DNA of 64,000 nt. It comes from Streptomyces sp. BK208. Lineage in GTDB: Bacteria > Actinomycetota > Actinomycetes > Streptomycetales > Streptomycetaceae. Positions 8,455 to 16,508 of the stretch are shown here, piece by piece (position 1 is the stretch's first letter; each line of letters starts with the position of its first letter). Below the pieces are notes generated by a model, which was not told the origin of the DNA, did no database searches, and saw only the letters and a program-made list of their open reading frames with translations. The translations under genes were made by a program, and so were the position numbers. The stretch covers positions 62,001-126,000 of the forward strand of contig NZ_SOAV01000018.1 of assembly GCF_004364245.1 (NCBI RefSeq), written 5' to 3'.

Positions 8455-8662
8455 CGCGGGCGCTGGTCGGGGCCGGTGCAGAAGGCGCTGCGCCCGGCCG
8501 GCCGCGCCCGGGGGCTGCTGATGATCGACCGGGCCTCCCGACGCGCCCTGGCCCGCCGCGAGGGCCGGTGAGATCCGCGTCGCGGAGGCGGGGGCCGGCC
8601 CCCGCCGGAAACGGGGGTTGTCCCCAGTGCCGGGGCCGCTCCGGCTGCCTACGGTGGGGTCC

Positions 8663-9094
8663 ATGACGGGAATGGACGCGCACGACGCCGACCTCAAGAG
8701 GGAACTCGACGCCACCCTGCGCACCCGCAGGGAGCTGGGTGAGGAGTACGAGTCCGCGCTGGTCGACTCGTTCCTGGAGAAGGTCGACCAGCGCATCGAC
8801 GGCGCGGTGGAGCGCCGGGTGCGCCGGCAGCTCGCCGAGCAGCAGATGACGGCGGCCCGCGACAGCCGGTCGCCGAGGCCCACGGACTCCTTCGGCGAGC
8901 GGTTCGGCTTCGGCATCGTCTCGCTGGTGCTCGCGGTCCCGCTGTCCGCGATCGGCGGCGGGGTGGCGGACCTCCCGGGGATTCTGGTCGCCTGGGCCGG
9001 CATCGTCGGGGTCAACGTCGTCCAGGCGGTCCGGACCAACCCGGAGCTGTTCGGCCGCCGCCGCGCGAGCAGGGCCGACGCCTGGGAGGACTGA
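8663..9094 (+). CDS. conserved hypothetical membrane-anchored protein
   Basis: About 143 aa from ATG 8663; ATG 8672 and an upstream GTG are alternatives. The N-terminal half is charged and probably helical (LKRELDATLRTRRELGEEYESALVDSFLEKVDQRID). It is followed by two hydrophobic segments (GIVSLVLAVPLSAIGGGVA and GILVAWAGIVGVNVVQAV) and a short basic tail. The layout resembles small actinobacterial proteins with an N-terminal oligomerising helix and a membrane hairpin. No enzyme motif is visible. Function unknown. Confidence 0.7.
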   Translation: MTGMDAHDADLKRELDATLRTRRELGEEYESALVDSFLEKVDQRIDGAVERRVRRQLAEQQMTAARDSRSPRPTDSFGERFGFGIVSLVLAVPLSAIGGGVADLPGILVAWAGIVGVNVVQAVRTNPELFGRRRASRADAWED

Positions 9095-9167
9095 GCCGGG
9101 GAGGCCTGAACCGGGGAAGGCTCAGCCGGGGAAGGCCGTGAACGGGCCGCGAGGGGAAGAACTGCGC

Positions 9168-9216
9168 GGGGACCGCCGCACCCCCAGCGCTGGGGGGCGG
9201 GACGACGGCGGTCCCC
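9168..9216 (+). terminator. stem-loop terminator with nested hairpin
   Basis: Outer stem GGGGACCGCCG (9168-9178) with CGGCGGTCCCC (9206-9216). Inside is a near-perfect palindrome CCCCCAGCGCTGGGGG at 9181-9196. No T-run, as is usual in Streptomyces. It lies downstream of the 8663 gene. Confidence 0.7.
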
Positions 9217-9488
9217 GCGGGGGACGCGCGGCACCGGCCTCACGGCCGGGGCGGCGCGTCCGTGGCGTCCTTGGAGGTCCGGGAGCCGCTCCGGAAGGTC
9301 CGTGACGCCGTTCGGCGCCGGCGGGACGGGGAGTCTCCTCCCGGGCTCGACGCCCGGGAGCCGCGCTCCCCCTGCCCTGCCGACACCGCATACTCTGCCG
9401 GTCCCGTGTTAAGCGACTGCTGCGCGCACGTGACGTGCGCGTACCACTTCCGCGAAGTCCACGAAGATCGGCAGCCGGCCGCCGGCTG
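9217..9488. other. intergenic stretch downstream of cbs, with a 9-1-9 palindrome
   Basis: No gene is supported between the terminator and the cbs stop. At 9423-9441 a perfect palindrome CGCGCACGT-G-ACGTGCGCG occurs; a one-base loop is too tight for a terminator, so a protein-binding site is conceivable. Just upstream (9090-9145) are three imperfect repeats of CCGGGGAAGGC. Confidence 0.5.
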
Positions 9489-10874
9489 CTACTTGCCCCG
9501 GGCGAGGAAGGACAGCAGGTCCTGCCTGCTCACCACACCGGTCGGCCGGCCCTCGACGAGGACGATCGCCGCGTCGGCGCCGCCGAGCACCGACATCAGG
9601 TCCGCGACCGGCTCGCCGGAGCCGACCTGGGGCAGGGGGGCGGACATGTGCTTCTCCAGCGGGTCCTCCAGCGAGGCGCGCTGGGTGAACAGCGCGTCCA
9701 GCAGCTCGCGCTCCACGACCGAGCCGACGACCTCGGCGGCCATCACGTCCGGGTGGCCGGCGCCGGGCTTGACGATCGGCATCTGCGAGACGCCGTACTC
9801 GCGCAGCACCTCGATGGCCTCGCCGACGGTCTCGTCCGGGTGCATGTGGACGAGGGAGGGGATGTGGCCGCCCTCCTTGTGGTCCAGGACCTCGGCGACG
9901 CGGGCGCTGGGGCCGGTGTCCTCCAGGAAGCCGTAGTCGGCCATCCACTCGTCGTTGAAGATCTTGCTGAGGTAGCCGCGCCCGCTGTCCGGCAGCAGGA
10001 CCACGACCACGTCGTCCTCGCCGAGCCGGGCCGCGACCTCCAGGGCCGCGACGACCGCCATGCCGCAGGAGCCGCCCACCAGCAGGCCCTCCTCCTTGGC
10101 GAGGCGGCGGGTCATCTGGAAGGAGTCCTTGTCGGAGACGGCGACGATCTCGTCCGCGACCTCGCGGTCGTACGCCGTCGGCCAGAAGTCCTCGCCGACG
10201 CCCTCGACCAGGTACGGGCGCCCGGAGCCGCCGGAGTAGACGGAGCCCTCGGGGTCGGCGCCGATCACCTTCACCGCGCCGTCGCTGGCGTCCTTCAGGT
10301 ACCGGCCGGTGCCGGAGATGGTGCCGCCGGTGCCGACGCCGGTCACGAAGTGGGTGATCTTCCCCTCGGTCTGCTCCCACAGCTCGGGGCCGGTGGAGTG
10401 GTAGTGGGAGAGGGGGTTGTTCGGGTTGGAGTACTGGTCCGGCTTCCAGGCGCCCGGCGTCTCGCGGACCAGCCGGTCGGAGACGTTGTAGTAGGAGTCG
10501 GGGTGCTCGGGGTCGACCGCGGTCGGGCAGACGACGACCTCGGCGCCGTACGCGCGCAGCACGTTGATCTTGTCGGTGGACACCTTGTCAGGGCAGACGA
10601 AGATGCACTTATAGCCCTTCTGCTGGGCCACGATGGCAAGGCCCACGCCCGTGTTGCCACTGGTCGGCTCGACGATCGTGCCGCCCGGCTGCAGCTCTCC
10701 GCTCTTCTCGGCGGCCTCGATCATGCGCAGGGCGATGCGGTCCTTCACCGAGCCGCCCGGGTTGAAGTACTCCACCTTGGCCAGGACGGTGGCCCTGATC
10801 CCCTTGGTCACGCTGTTGAGCCGCACCAGCGGGGTGTTGCCGACGAGGCTGATCATCGAGTCGTGGAATTGCAC
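9489..10874 (-). CDS. cbs: cystathionine beta-synthase
   Basis: 461 aa. Condenses serine and homocysteine to cystathionine (transsulfuration), PLP-dependent. The N-terminal catalytic domain has the PLP lysine in GGSVKDRIA, the substrate loop PTSGNTGVG and the phosphate loop GTGGTISGTGR. The C-terminus carries two CBS domains (SLVHMHPDETVGEAIEVL and PVADLMSVLGGADAAIVLVEG). No haem-binding N-terminal extension is present, as in other bacterial forms. Start: GTG at 10874 with CGGAG upstream. It is monocistronic and divergent from the SGNH hydrolase gene. Confidence 0.95.
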   Translation of the reverse strand: MQFHDSMISLVGNTPLVRLNSVTKGIRATVLAKVEYFNPGGSVKDRIALRMIEAAEKSGELQPGGTIVEPTSGNTGVGLAIVAQQKGYKCIFVCPDKVSTDKINVLRAYGAEVVVCPTAVDPEHPDSYYNVSDRLVRETPGAWKPDQYSNPNNPLSHYHSTGPELWEQTEGKITHFVTGVGTGGTISGTGRYLKDASDGAVKVIGADPEGSVYSGGSGRPYLVEGVGEDFWPTAYDREVADEIVAVSDKDSFQMTRRLAKEEGLLVGGSCGMAVVAALEVAARLGEDDVVVVLLPDSGRGYLSKIFNDEWMADYGFLEDTGPSARVAEVLDHKEGGHIPSLVHMHPDETVGEAIEVLREYGVSQMPIVKPGAGHPDVMAAEVVGSVVERELLDALFTQRASLEDPLEKHMSAPLPQVGSGEPVADLMSVLGGADAAIVLVEGRPTGVVSRQDLLSFLARGK

Positions 10875-11041
10875 CGTGGTCTCCGGATGCCGCAAATGAG
10901 GGGTCGATATCGGTCCTGCCAGCCTATGGCCTGGCGGCCCGGGCATGCCCCGTCACGGTCGTTCACCCTGCGTTGAGATTGGGCGACCGTCCGTACGGGG
11001 CAAGGAGTGGGTGTACGGGTTTCGGGAGGTGGCGGCGACGC

Positions 11042-12064
11042 ATGACGAGCATGTCGAGGGCGAGGGTGGCCCGGCGGATCGCGGCCGGCGCGGCGTACGG
11101 CGGCGGCGGCATCGGGCTGGCCGGCGCGGCGGCGGTCGGGCTGGTGGTGGCGGAGGTGCAGTTGGCCAGGCGCCGGGTGGGCGTGGGCACGCCCACCCGG
11201 GTGCCGAACGCGCAGGGGTTGTACGGCGGCACCCTGCCCACGGCGGGTGAGCCGCCGCTGCGGCTGACGATGCTGGGCGACTCCACCGCCGCCGGGCAGG
11301 GCGTCCACCGGGCCGGTCAGACGCCGGGCGCCCTGTTGGCGTCGGGTCTGGCGGCGGTGGCGGAGCGGCCGGTGCGGCTGGCGTCGGTCGCGCTGCCGGG
11401 GGCGTGCTCGGACGACCTGGACCGGCAGGTGACGCTGGCGCTCGCGGATCCGGACCGGGTGCCCGACATCTGCGTGATCATGGTCGGCGCCAACGACGTC
11501 ACCCACCGGATGCCGCCGACCCGCTCGGTGCGGCACCTGGCCGGGGCGGTACGGCGGCTGCGCACGGCCGGCGCGGAGGTGGTGGTCGGCACCTGCCCCG
11601 ACCTGGGCACGATCGAGCGGGTGCGGCAGCCGCTGCGCTGGCTGGCCCGGCGCGCCTCGCGGCAGCTGGCGGCGGCGCAGACCATCGGGGTCGTCGAGCA
11701 GGGCGGGCGCACGGTGTCGCTGGGCGACCTGCTGGGCCCGGAGTTCGCGCAGAATCCGCGGGAGCTGTTCGGGCCGGACAACTACCACCCCTCGGCGGAG
11801 GGGTACGCCACGGCCGCGATGGCGGTCCTGCCGTCGGTGTGCGCCGCGCTCGGCCTGTGGCCGGCCGACGAGGAGCACCCGGACGCGCTGCGGCGCGAGG
11901 GCTTCCTGCCGGTGGCCCGGGCGGCGGCGGAGGCGGCGTCCGAGGCGGGCACGGAGGTCGCCGCCGCGATGCCCTCGGGGCCGCGGGGGCCTTGGGCGCT
12001 GCTGAAGCGGAGGCGTCGGCGCCGGGTGTCGGAGACGGAACCGACCAGCCCGTCCGGCGTATGA
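11042..12064 (+). CDS. SGNH/GDSL-family hydrolase, membrane-anchored or exported
   Basis: 340 aa from ATG 11042 (GGGAGG 13 bases upstream; ATG 11051 is possible). After a basic N-terminus a hydrophobic stretch (GGGGIGLAGAAAVGLVVAEV) suggests a membrane anchor. All SGNH blocks are present: LGDSTAAGQG (Ser, block I), GANDVTHR (Asn, block III) and DNYHPSAEGY (Asp/His, block V). It therefore likely acts as an esterase or lipase outside the membrane. The C-terminal residues TSPSGV and the stop codon come from a repeat that recurs 107 bases downstream (see repeats). Confidence 0.88.
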   Translation: MTSMSRARVARRIAAGAAYGGGGIGLAGAAAVGLVVAEVQLARRRVGVGTPTRVPNAQGLYGGTLPTAGEPPLRLTMLGDSTAAGQGVHRAGQTPGALLASGLAAVAERPVRLASVALPGACSDDLDRQVTLALADPDRVPDICVIMVGANDVTHRMPPTRSVRHLAGAVRRLRTAGAEVVVGTCPDLGTIERVRQPLRWLARRASRQLAAAQTIGVVEQGGRTVSLGDLLGPEFAQNPRELFGPDNYHPSAEGYATAAMAVLPSVCAALGLWPADEEHPDALRREGFLPVARAAAEAASEAGTEVAAAMPSGPRGPWALLKRRRRRRVSETEPTSPSGV

Positions 12065-12090
12065 GGACGAGGCCGGCCAGGCCGAAGCGG
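12044..12090 (+). repeat. intergenic repeat copy 1, overlapping the end of the SGNH hydrolase gene
   Basis: A 47-bp element starting ACCAGCCCGTCCGGCG and continuing GAGGACGAGGCCGGCC. It encodes the last residues TSPSGV and contributes the TGA stop of the hydrolase. It differs from copy 2 at only two positions (A/T before the TGA and C/G near the end). Confidence 0.85.
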
Positions 12091-12150
12091 GGACCGGGAG
12101 CGCAACCTCCCGGACCTCCCCCACCCGCCGATAAAACACCGCCCGACCTC

Positions 12151-12197
12151 ACCAGCCCGTCCGGCGTTTGAGGACGAGGCCGGCCAGGCCGAAGGGG
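12151..12197 (+). repeat. intergenic repeat copy 2
   Basis: Second copy of the 47-bp element, 107 bases after copy 1, outside any gene. In the matching frame it again reads TSPSGV-stop. The rest of 12065-12389 holds no gene. It ends with an AT-richer promoter-like patch that includes GCAAG...CTTGC (12271-12290), ahead of the thiolase. Confidence 0.85.
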
Positions 12198-12389
12198 GCC
12201 GGGGGCACAGCCCCCTGGGACGCCCGCAGCGCCCGGCACGGGAAACACCGCCCAACCGCCGGAGGCAAAAGCAAGCGCTTAGACACTTGCGGTCCATGTC
12301 ACATGCCCATAGCCGTGACCCGGGCCATACGGCCGGGTAACTTCCCAACCAGCCCTGCCCGCCCGTACCGCCTCGCCACTGGAGCCGTG

Positions 12390-13610
12390 ATGCCCGAAGC
12401 CGTGATCGTCTCAGCCGCCCGTTCCCCCATCGGCCGCGCCTTCAAGGGCTCCCTGAAGGACCTGCGCCCCGACGACCTGGCCGCCACGATCATCCAGGCG
12501 GCCCTCGCCAAGGTCCCCGAGCTGGACCCGCGGGACATCGACGACCTGATGCTGGGCTGCGGCCTGCCCGGCGGCGAGCAGGGCAACAACCTCGGCCGGA
12601 TCGTCGCCGTCGAGATGGGCATGGACCACCTGCCCGGCTGCACCGTCACCCGGTACTGCTCCTCGTCCCTGCAGACCTCCCGCATGGCCCTGCACGCCAT
12701 CAAGGCCGGTGAGGGCGACGTCTTCATCTCGGCCGGTGTCGAGATGGTCTCCCGGTTCGCCAAGGGCAACTCCGACAGCCTGCCGGACACGCACAACCCG
12801 CTGTTCGCCGAGGCCGAGGCCCGCACCGCCGAGGTCGCCCAGCAGGAGGGCACCACCTGGCACGACCCGCGCGAGGACGGCCTCGTGCCCGACCCGTACA
12901 TCGCGATGGGCCAGACGGCCGAGAACCTCGCCCGCGCCAAGGGCATCACCCGGCAGGACATGGACGAGTTCGGCGTCCGGTCCCAGAACCTCGCCGAGGA
13001 GGCCATCAAGAACGGCTTCTGGGAGCGCGAGATCACCCCGGTCACGCTGCCGGACGGCACGGTCGTCTCCAAGGACGACGGCCCCCGCGCCGGCGTCACC
13101 CTGGAGGGCGTGCAGGGTCTCAAGCCCGTCTTCCGCCCCGACGGCCTGGTCACCGCCGGCAACTGCTGCCCGCTCAACGACGGCGCCGCCGCCCTGGTGA
13201 TCATGAGCGACACCAAGGCCCGCGAGCTGGGCCTGACCCCGCTCGCCCGCATCGTCTCCACCGGCGTCTCCGGCCTCTCCCCCGAGATCATGGGCCTCGG
13301 CCCGGTCGAGGCGAGCAAGCAGGCGCTGTCCCGCGCCGGGCTCGGCATCGGCGACATCGACCTGGTCGAGATCAACGAGGCGTTCGCCGCGCAGGTCATC
13401 CCCTCCTACCGCGACCTCGGCATCCCGCTGGAGAAGCTGAACGTCAACGGCGGCGCCATCGCGGTCGGCCACCCCTTCGGCATGACCGGTGCCCGCATCA
13501 CCGGCACGCTGATCAACTCCCTCCAGACGCACGACAAGCAGTTCGGCCTGGAGACCATGTGCGTCGGCGGCGGCCAGGGCATGGCCATGGTCATCGAGCG
13601 CCTGAGCTGA
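12390..13610 (+). CDS. acetyl-CoA C-acetyltransferase / thiolase
   Basis: 406 aa. Condenses or cleaves acyl-CoA (beta-oxidation or acetoacetyl-CoA formation). The acyl-accepting cysteine is in TVTRYCSSSLQTS (about residue 94), the active histidine in GGAIAVGHPFGMTGAR, and the second catalytic cysteine in MCVGGGQGMA. NEAFAAQ, another thiolase signature, is present. Start: ATG 12390, GGAG six bases upstream. It is monocistronic and closed by a strong hairpin. The sequence alone cannot separate a biosynthetic thiolase from a FadA-type degradative one; the length and CSSSLQ motif look more like FadA. Confidence 0.93.
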   Translation: MPEAVIVSAARSPIGRAFKGSLKDLRPDDLAATIIQAALAKVPELDPRDIDDLMLGCGLPGGEQGNNLGRIVAVEMGMDHLPGCTVTRYCSSSLQTSRMALHAIKAGEGDVFISAGVEMVSRFAKGNSDSLPDTHNPLFAEAEARTAEVAQQEGTTWHDPREDGLVPDPYIAMGQTAENLARAKGITRQDMDEFGVRSQNLAEEAIKNGFWEREITPVTLPDGTVVSKDDGPRAGVTLEGVQGLKPVFRPDGLVTAGNCCPLNDGAAALVIMSDTKARELGLTPLARIVSTGVSGLSPEIMGLGPVEASKQALSRAGLGIGDIDLVEINEAFAAQVIPSYRDLGIPLEKLNVNGGAIAVGHPFGMTGARITGTLINSLQTHDKQFGLETMCVGGGQGMAMVIERLS

Positions 13611-13671
13611 CACCCCGCCGGGGGCCGCTGAAGGACCGTCAGTAGCGCCTGCCGGACCCAGCGTGACCAGG

Positions 13672-13708
13672 CGGCCCGGAACCCTGCGCACCCCGGGGTT
13701 CCGGGCCG
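13672..13708 (+). terminator. terminator of the thiolase gene
   Basis: Perfect 13-bp stem CGGCCCGGAACCC (13672-13684) with GGGTTCCGGGCCG (13696-13708) and an 11-base loop, followed by TTCTG. Confidence 0.85.
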
Positions 13709-13905
13709 TTCTGTGACCCAAACTCCCCCAGGATGTGACCTACGTCTCCTGTTCCCCCCATTTCCGCAGGTCAGCCCAGCGACACCCCCATCGCCCGGGC
13801 CCAAAGTCCTGTCCGTTTCGTGACGTTGTGCACTGACAGACGGATAGTCCTCCCTTCAAGCTGAGGTAGGAAGTCGGGGGTCGACCTTGAACCGGGAGTA
13901 CGTCA

Positions 13906-14706
13906 GTGAGCGCCATGCCGATCGCCCTGCTGCTCACCACGGCCGCCACCGGCGCCGTGGGCGTCGCCGTCCTGCGCAGCATCGTGGTGCTGCGCCGGCA
14001 GGTGACCGCCTTGCGCGCCGAGCTGGCCGAGAGCCGGGCCAACGCCGCGCGGGGCCGGGTGCCCGCCGCCCGCACCACCGCCGACGCCGAGGAGATACGC
14101 GCCGCCGTCGCGGAGGCACTCGCCGAGGAGCGCGAGCGGGAACTCGCCGAGGCGCGGGCCTTCTGGGCCGCCCAGGAGACCCGGGACGCCTCCGACGCGC
14201 CGCTGCTGCTCGGTCTGTCCGACAGTGAGCTGTTCCTGCCCCGCCAGGCGGACCTCGTGGGCCTGGAGCCCGTGGTCGAGCCGGTCGCGGACAGCGACGA
14301 GCCGACTGCGCAGGAGGCGGGGCCGCGGGAGTCCGCGGAGCTGGCCGCCGCCCGTCGCCGGCACCCCTCGCACCCGGACTTCGTACCGAACCCGTCCCCG
14401 GTCGGGAACGACCACGACCGCACGGTGGCCGCCCTCGAGGAGCTGGCGGGGTCGAGCGTCGCGCTGGCGGACGTCCGGCCGGGGCCGCTGGGCACCCTCG
14501 ACGTGTACGTCTTCGCCGACGGCACCACCCTGTGCATGACCCCGGGCCACCGCGAGACGGCCGAGCGCCTGGCCGCCGCGCTGGGCGCGGGACAGACGCC
14601 GTACCTGCTCGGCGGCTCCGGGATCTCCGGCGCCTACACGCTGACCTTCGCCTGCGGCGAGGAGACCGTGTACATCCTGGCGGACCGGGTCATCGCGTCC
14701 CTGTAG
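13906..14706 (+). CDS. conserved hypothetical protein with N-terminal membrane segment
   Basis: 266 aa from GTG 13906, GGGAG at 13893-13897. An N-terminal hydrophobic helix (PIALLLTTAATGAVGVAVL) is followed by an alpha-helical charged region (about 25-95) and a disordered acidic linker. The globular C-terminal part (about 165-266) reads DVRPGPLGTLDVYVFADGTTLCMTPGH and ends TLTFACGEETVYILADRVI. No catalytic motif is recognised. A bitopic protein with a cytoplasmic domain is likely. Function unknown. Confidence 0.75.
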   Translation: MSAMPIALLLTTAATGAVGVAVLRSIVVLRRQVTALRAELAESRANAARGRVPAARTTADAEEIRAAVAEALAEERERELAEARAFWAAQETRDASDAPLLLGLSDSELFLPRQADLVGLEPVVEPVADSDEPTAQEAGPRESAELAAARRRHPSHPDFVPNPSPVGNDHDRTVAALEELAGSSVALADVRPGPLGTLDVYVFADGTTLCMTPGHRETAERLAAALGAGQTPYLLGGSGISGAYTLTFACGEETVYILADRVIASL

Positions 14707-14719
14707 TCACCCGGTCGCG

Positions 14720-15031
14720 TCAGACCCCGGCCCGCTTGCGGGCCTCCTCCACCAGCGTCGCCGCTTCCTCCACCTGGCTCTCGTCCTCCAGGACGAGGGC
14801 CAAGTCGTGTGCGGCGACGGCGATCTGGTCGGCCGCGGCGAACATGCCCGCGTCCGGCATCTCACGGGGCTCGGTCCCGGGTTCCTCCACCGACTGGGCG
14901 CGCCGGGCCAGCTCCCTGGCCAGCTCCAGCGCCTCGGCGGCGGCGCCGCGTTGCAGCCGGCTCTGCGGGGCGGCCCGCAGCCGGTCGGCGAAGTCGTCCA
15001 CGGCACGGGTCAAGGGCGTCGTATCAACCAC
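14720..15031 (-). CDS. conserved hypothetical small protein
   Basis: 103 aa, almost entirely alpha-helical in character (VDDFADRLRAAPQSRLQRGAAAEAL..., LEDESQVEEAATLVEEARKRAG), with no membrane segment. GTG start at 15031; no convincing ribosome site is seen, so translation may be leaderless or the start may differ. It is convergent with the 13906 gene (13-base gap). Function unknown. Confidence 0.65.
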   Translation of the reverse strand: MVDTTPLTRAVDDFADRLRAAPQSRLQRGAAAEALELARELARRAQSVEEPGTEPREMPDAGMFAAADQIAVAAHDLALVLEDESQVEEAATLVEEARKRAGV

Positions 15032-15134
15032 GGCGTGAGCGTACGCGGCCGTCCGGGACTGTTGCCAACGGGCGCACGCTCAGGCACGGTGACCTGAAGG
15101 ACCGGCTCACATCCCCTTTCGCCCGGAGGCGCCG

Positions 15135-15365
15135 ATGTCCCACGTCTTCTCCGAGGAGACCCATCGCAATCTGCTCGCCCGCATTCCCGAGTGCACCGGC
15201 CGTGAGATCTCCGACTGGCTGCGTGCCGTCGAGGACGGACCCGCCCTCTTCCGGTTCGAGGAGAAGGTCAGCTGGCTCCGCCACGAACACAACCTCGCGT
15301 ACGGCCACGCGAAGGCCATCGTCCACGAGTACGACCTGAGAAGGGCCGCGCGCAGGCTGCGGTGA
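15135..15365 (+). CDS. DUF4287-domain protein
   Basis: 76 aa. It matches the short DUF4287 module: TGREISDWLRAVEDGP, then WLRHEHNLAYGHAKAIVHEY. Start: ATG 15135 with GGAGG five bases upstream. Cytoplasmic; biochemical role unknown. Closed by the hairpin at 15388-15423. Confidence 0.85.
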   Translation: MSHVFSEETHRNLLARIPECTGREISDWLRAVEDGPALFRFEEKVSWLRHEHNLAYGHAKAIVHEYDLRRAARRLR

Positions 15366-15387
15366 GCGGGCGCCGGCCTCATGACGA

Positions 15388-15423
15388 CGAAGGGGCCCCG
15401 GGCGCGAAGCCCGGGGCCCTTCG
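15388..15423. terminator. bidirectional terminator
   Basis: CGAAGGGGCCCCGGGC (15388-15403) pairs with GCCCGGGGCCCTTCG (15409-15423) with one bulged base. It separates the DUF4287 gene from the convergent Bax-inhibitor gene. Confidence 0.85.
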
Positions 15424-15447
15424 TCTGCGTGGTCCTGCTCGGTCCCG

Positions 15448-16341
15448 CTAGTCGTTGCTGTTCAGGATCGCGATGAGCCGCAGGAACTCCAGGTAGATCC
15501 AGACCAGCGTCAGCGTGAGGCCGAACGCGGCGAACCAGGCCTCCTCGCGCGGGGCGCCGTAGGCGAGCCCGTCCTCGACCTGCTTGAAGTCGAGGGCCAG
15601 GAAGCAGGCGCCGAGGATGACGCCGATGACGCCGAAGACGACACCGAGCGCACCGCTGCGGAAGCCGAGGCCGTCACCGCCGCCGAAGACGGCGAACAGC
15701 AGGTTCACCATCATCAGCAGGACGAAGCCGAGCGCGGCCGCCATCACGAAGCCGTAGAAGCGTCGGTTGACGCGGATCCAGCCGGCCTTGTAGGCGACCA
15801 GCACGCCGGCGAAGACCGCCATCGTGCCGATCACGGCCTGCATGGCCGCGCCGTCGGCGATGCGGTTGTCGACGACGCTGGAGACGACGCCGAGGAAGAC
15901 ACCCTCGAACGCCGCGTACGACAGGATCAGCGCCGGCGTGGGCTTGCGCTTGAAGGACTGGACGAGCGCCAGGACCATACCGATCAGCGCGGCACCGATA
16001 CCGATGCCGTACGAGCGGCTGATGTTGGCGTCGTCCACCGGCAGCAGCGCCCACGCGAGCGCGGCGGTCACCACGAGCACGCCGAGCGTGCTCGCCGTGC
16101 GGACGACGACGTCGTCCATCGTCATCCGGCCGGTGGTGGCGGGCGCCTGCGGCGGCGCGCCGTACTGAAGGTCCTGCTGGGCGTACGGGTTCTGCGCGTA
16201 CGGGTTGCCGGCGGGCTGCGCGTACGGGTTGCCCTGCGTGGCGACGGCGGGTCCCCCGGCCTGCGGCGCGGCGTTGAAGCCCGCGTAGCCGTTGTCGCGG
16301 CTGAACCCCCGTCGCGAGAAGACCGGGTTTCTGCTCCTCAT
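15448..16341 (-). CDS. Bax inhibitor-1 / YccA-like multipass membrane protein
   Basis: 297 aa. The N-terminal ~75 residues are polar and repeat NPYAQ (GNPYAQPAGNPYAQNPYAQQD). Seven hydrophobic segments follow, ending in WFAAFGLTLTLVWIYLEFLRLIAIL, the characteristic UPF0005/BI-1 C-terminus. Family members are membrane calcium-leak channels or act in membrane-stress control; the bacterial role is poorly known. Start: ATG 16341 with GGAGGAG upstream; a start at 16380 would lack this site. Monocistronic. Confidence 0.9.
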   Translation of the reverse strand: MRSRNPVFSRRGFSRDNGYAGFNAAPQAGGPAVATQGNPYAQPAGNPYAQNPYAQQDLQYGAPPQAPATTGRMTMDDVVVRTASTLGVLVVTAALAWALLPVDDANISRSYGIGIGAALIGMVLALVQSFKRKPTPALILSYAAFEGVFLGVVSSVVDNRIADGAAMQAVIGTMAVFAGVLVAYKAGWIRVNRRFYGFVMAAALGFVLLMMVNLLFAVFGGGDGLGFRSGALGVVFGVIGVILGACFLALDFKQVEDGLAYGAPREEAWFAAFGLTLTLVWIYLEFLRLIAILNSND

Positions 16342-16508
16342 TTCACTCCTCCATGGCCACACGGCGCAGCCTTGGCTCAAGAGTAATAGAACGGCAAAGG
16401 AATGACCCTACTGCTTGGGGAGGATCTTTCCCTCGACTTGCGGCTCAACACGCTACGCCGATCAGTGATTCCCCTCACGGCCGGGGCCGTGCGGACCGCC
16501 GGCCGCGC

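Noticed and set aside
8401..8571. Small plus-strand ORF of 56 codons opposite the sigma remnant
   Set aside because: No ribosome site and no recognisable family; lies in a decayed patch.
9423..9441. Terminator of cbs
   Set aside because: The 9-1-9 palindrome leaves a one-base loop, too tight for an RNA hairpin of that length; listed as a possible binding site instead.
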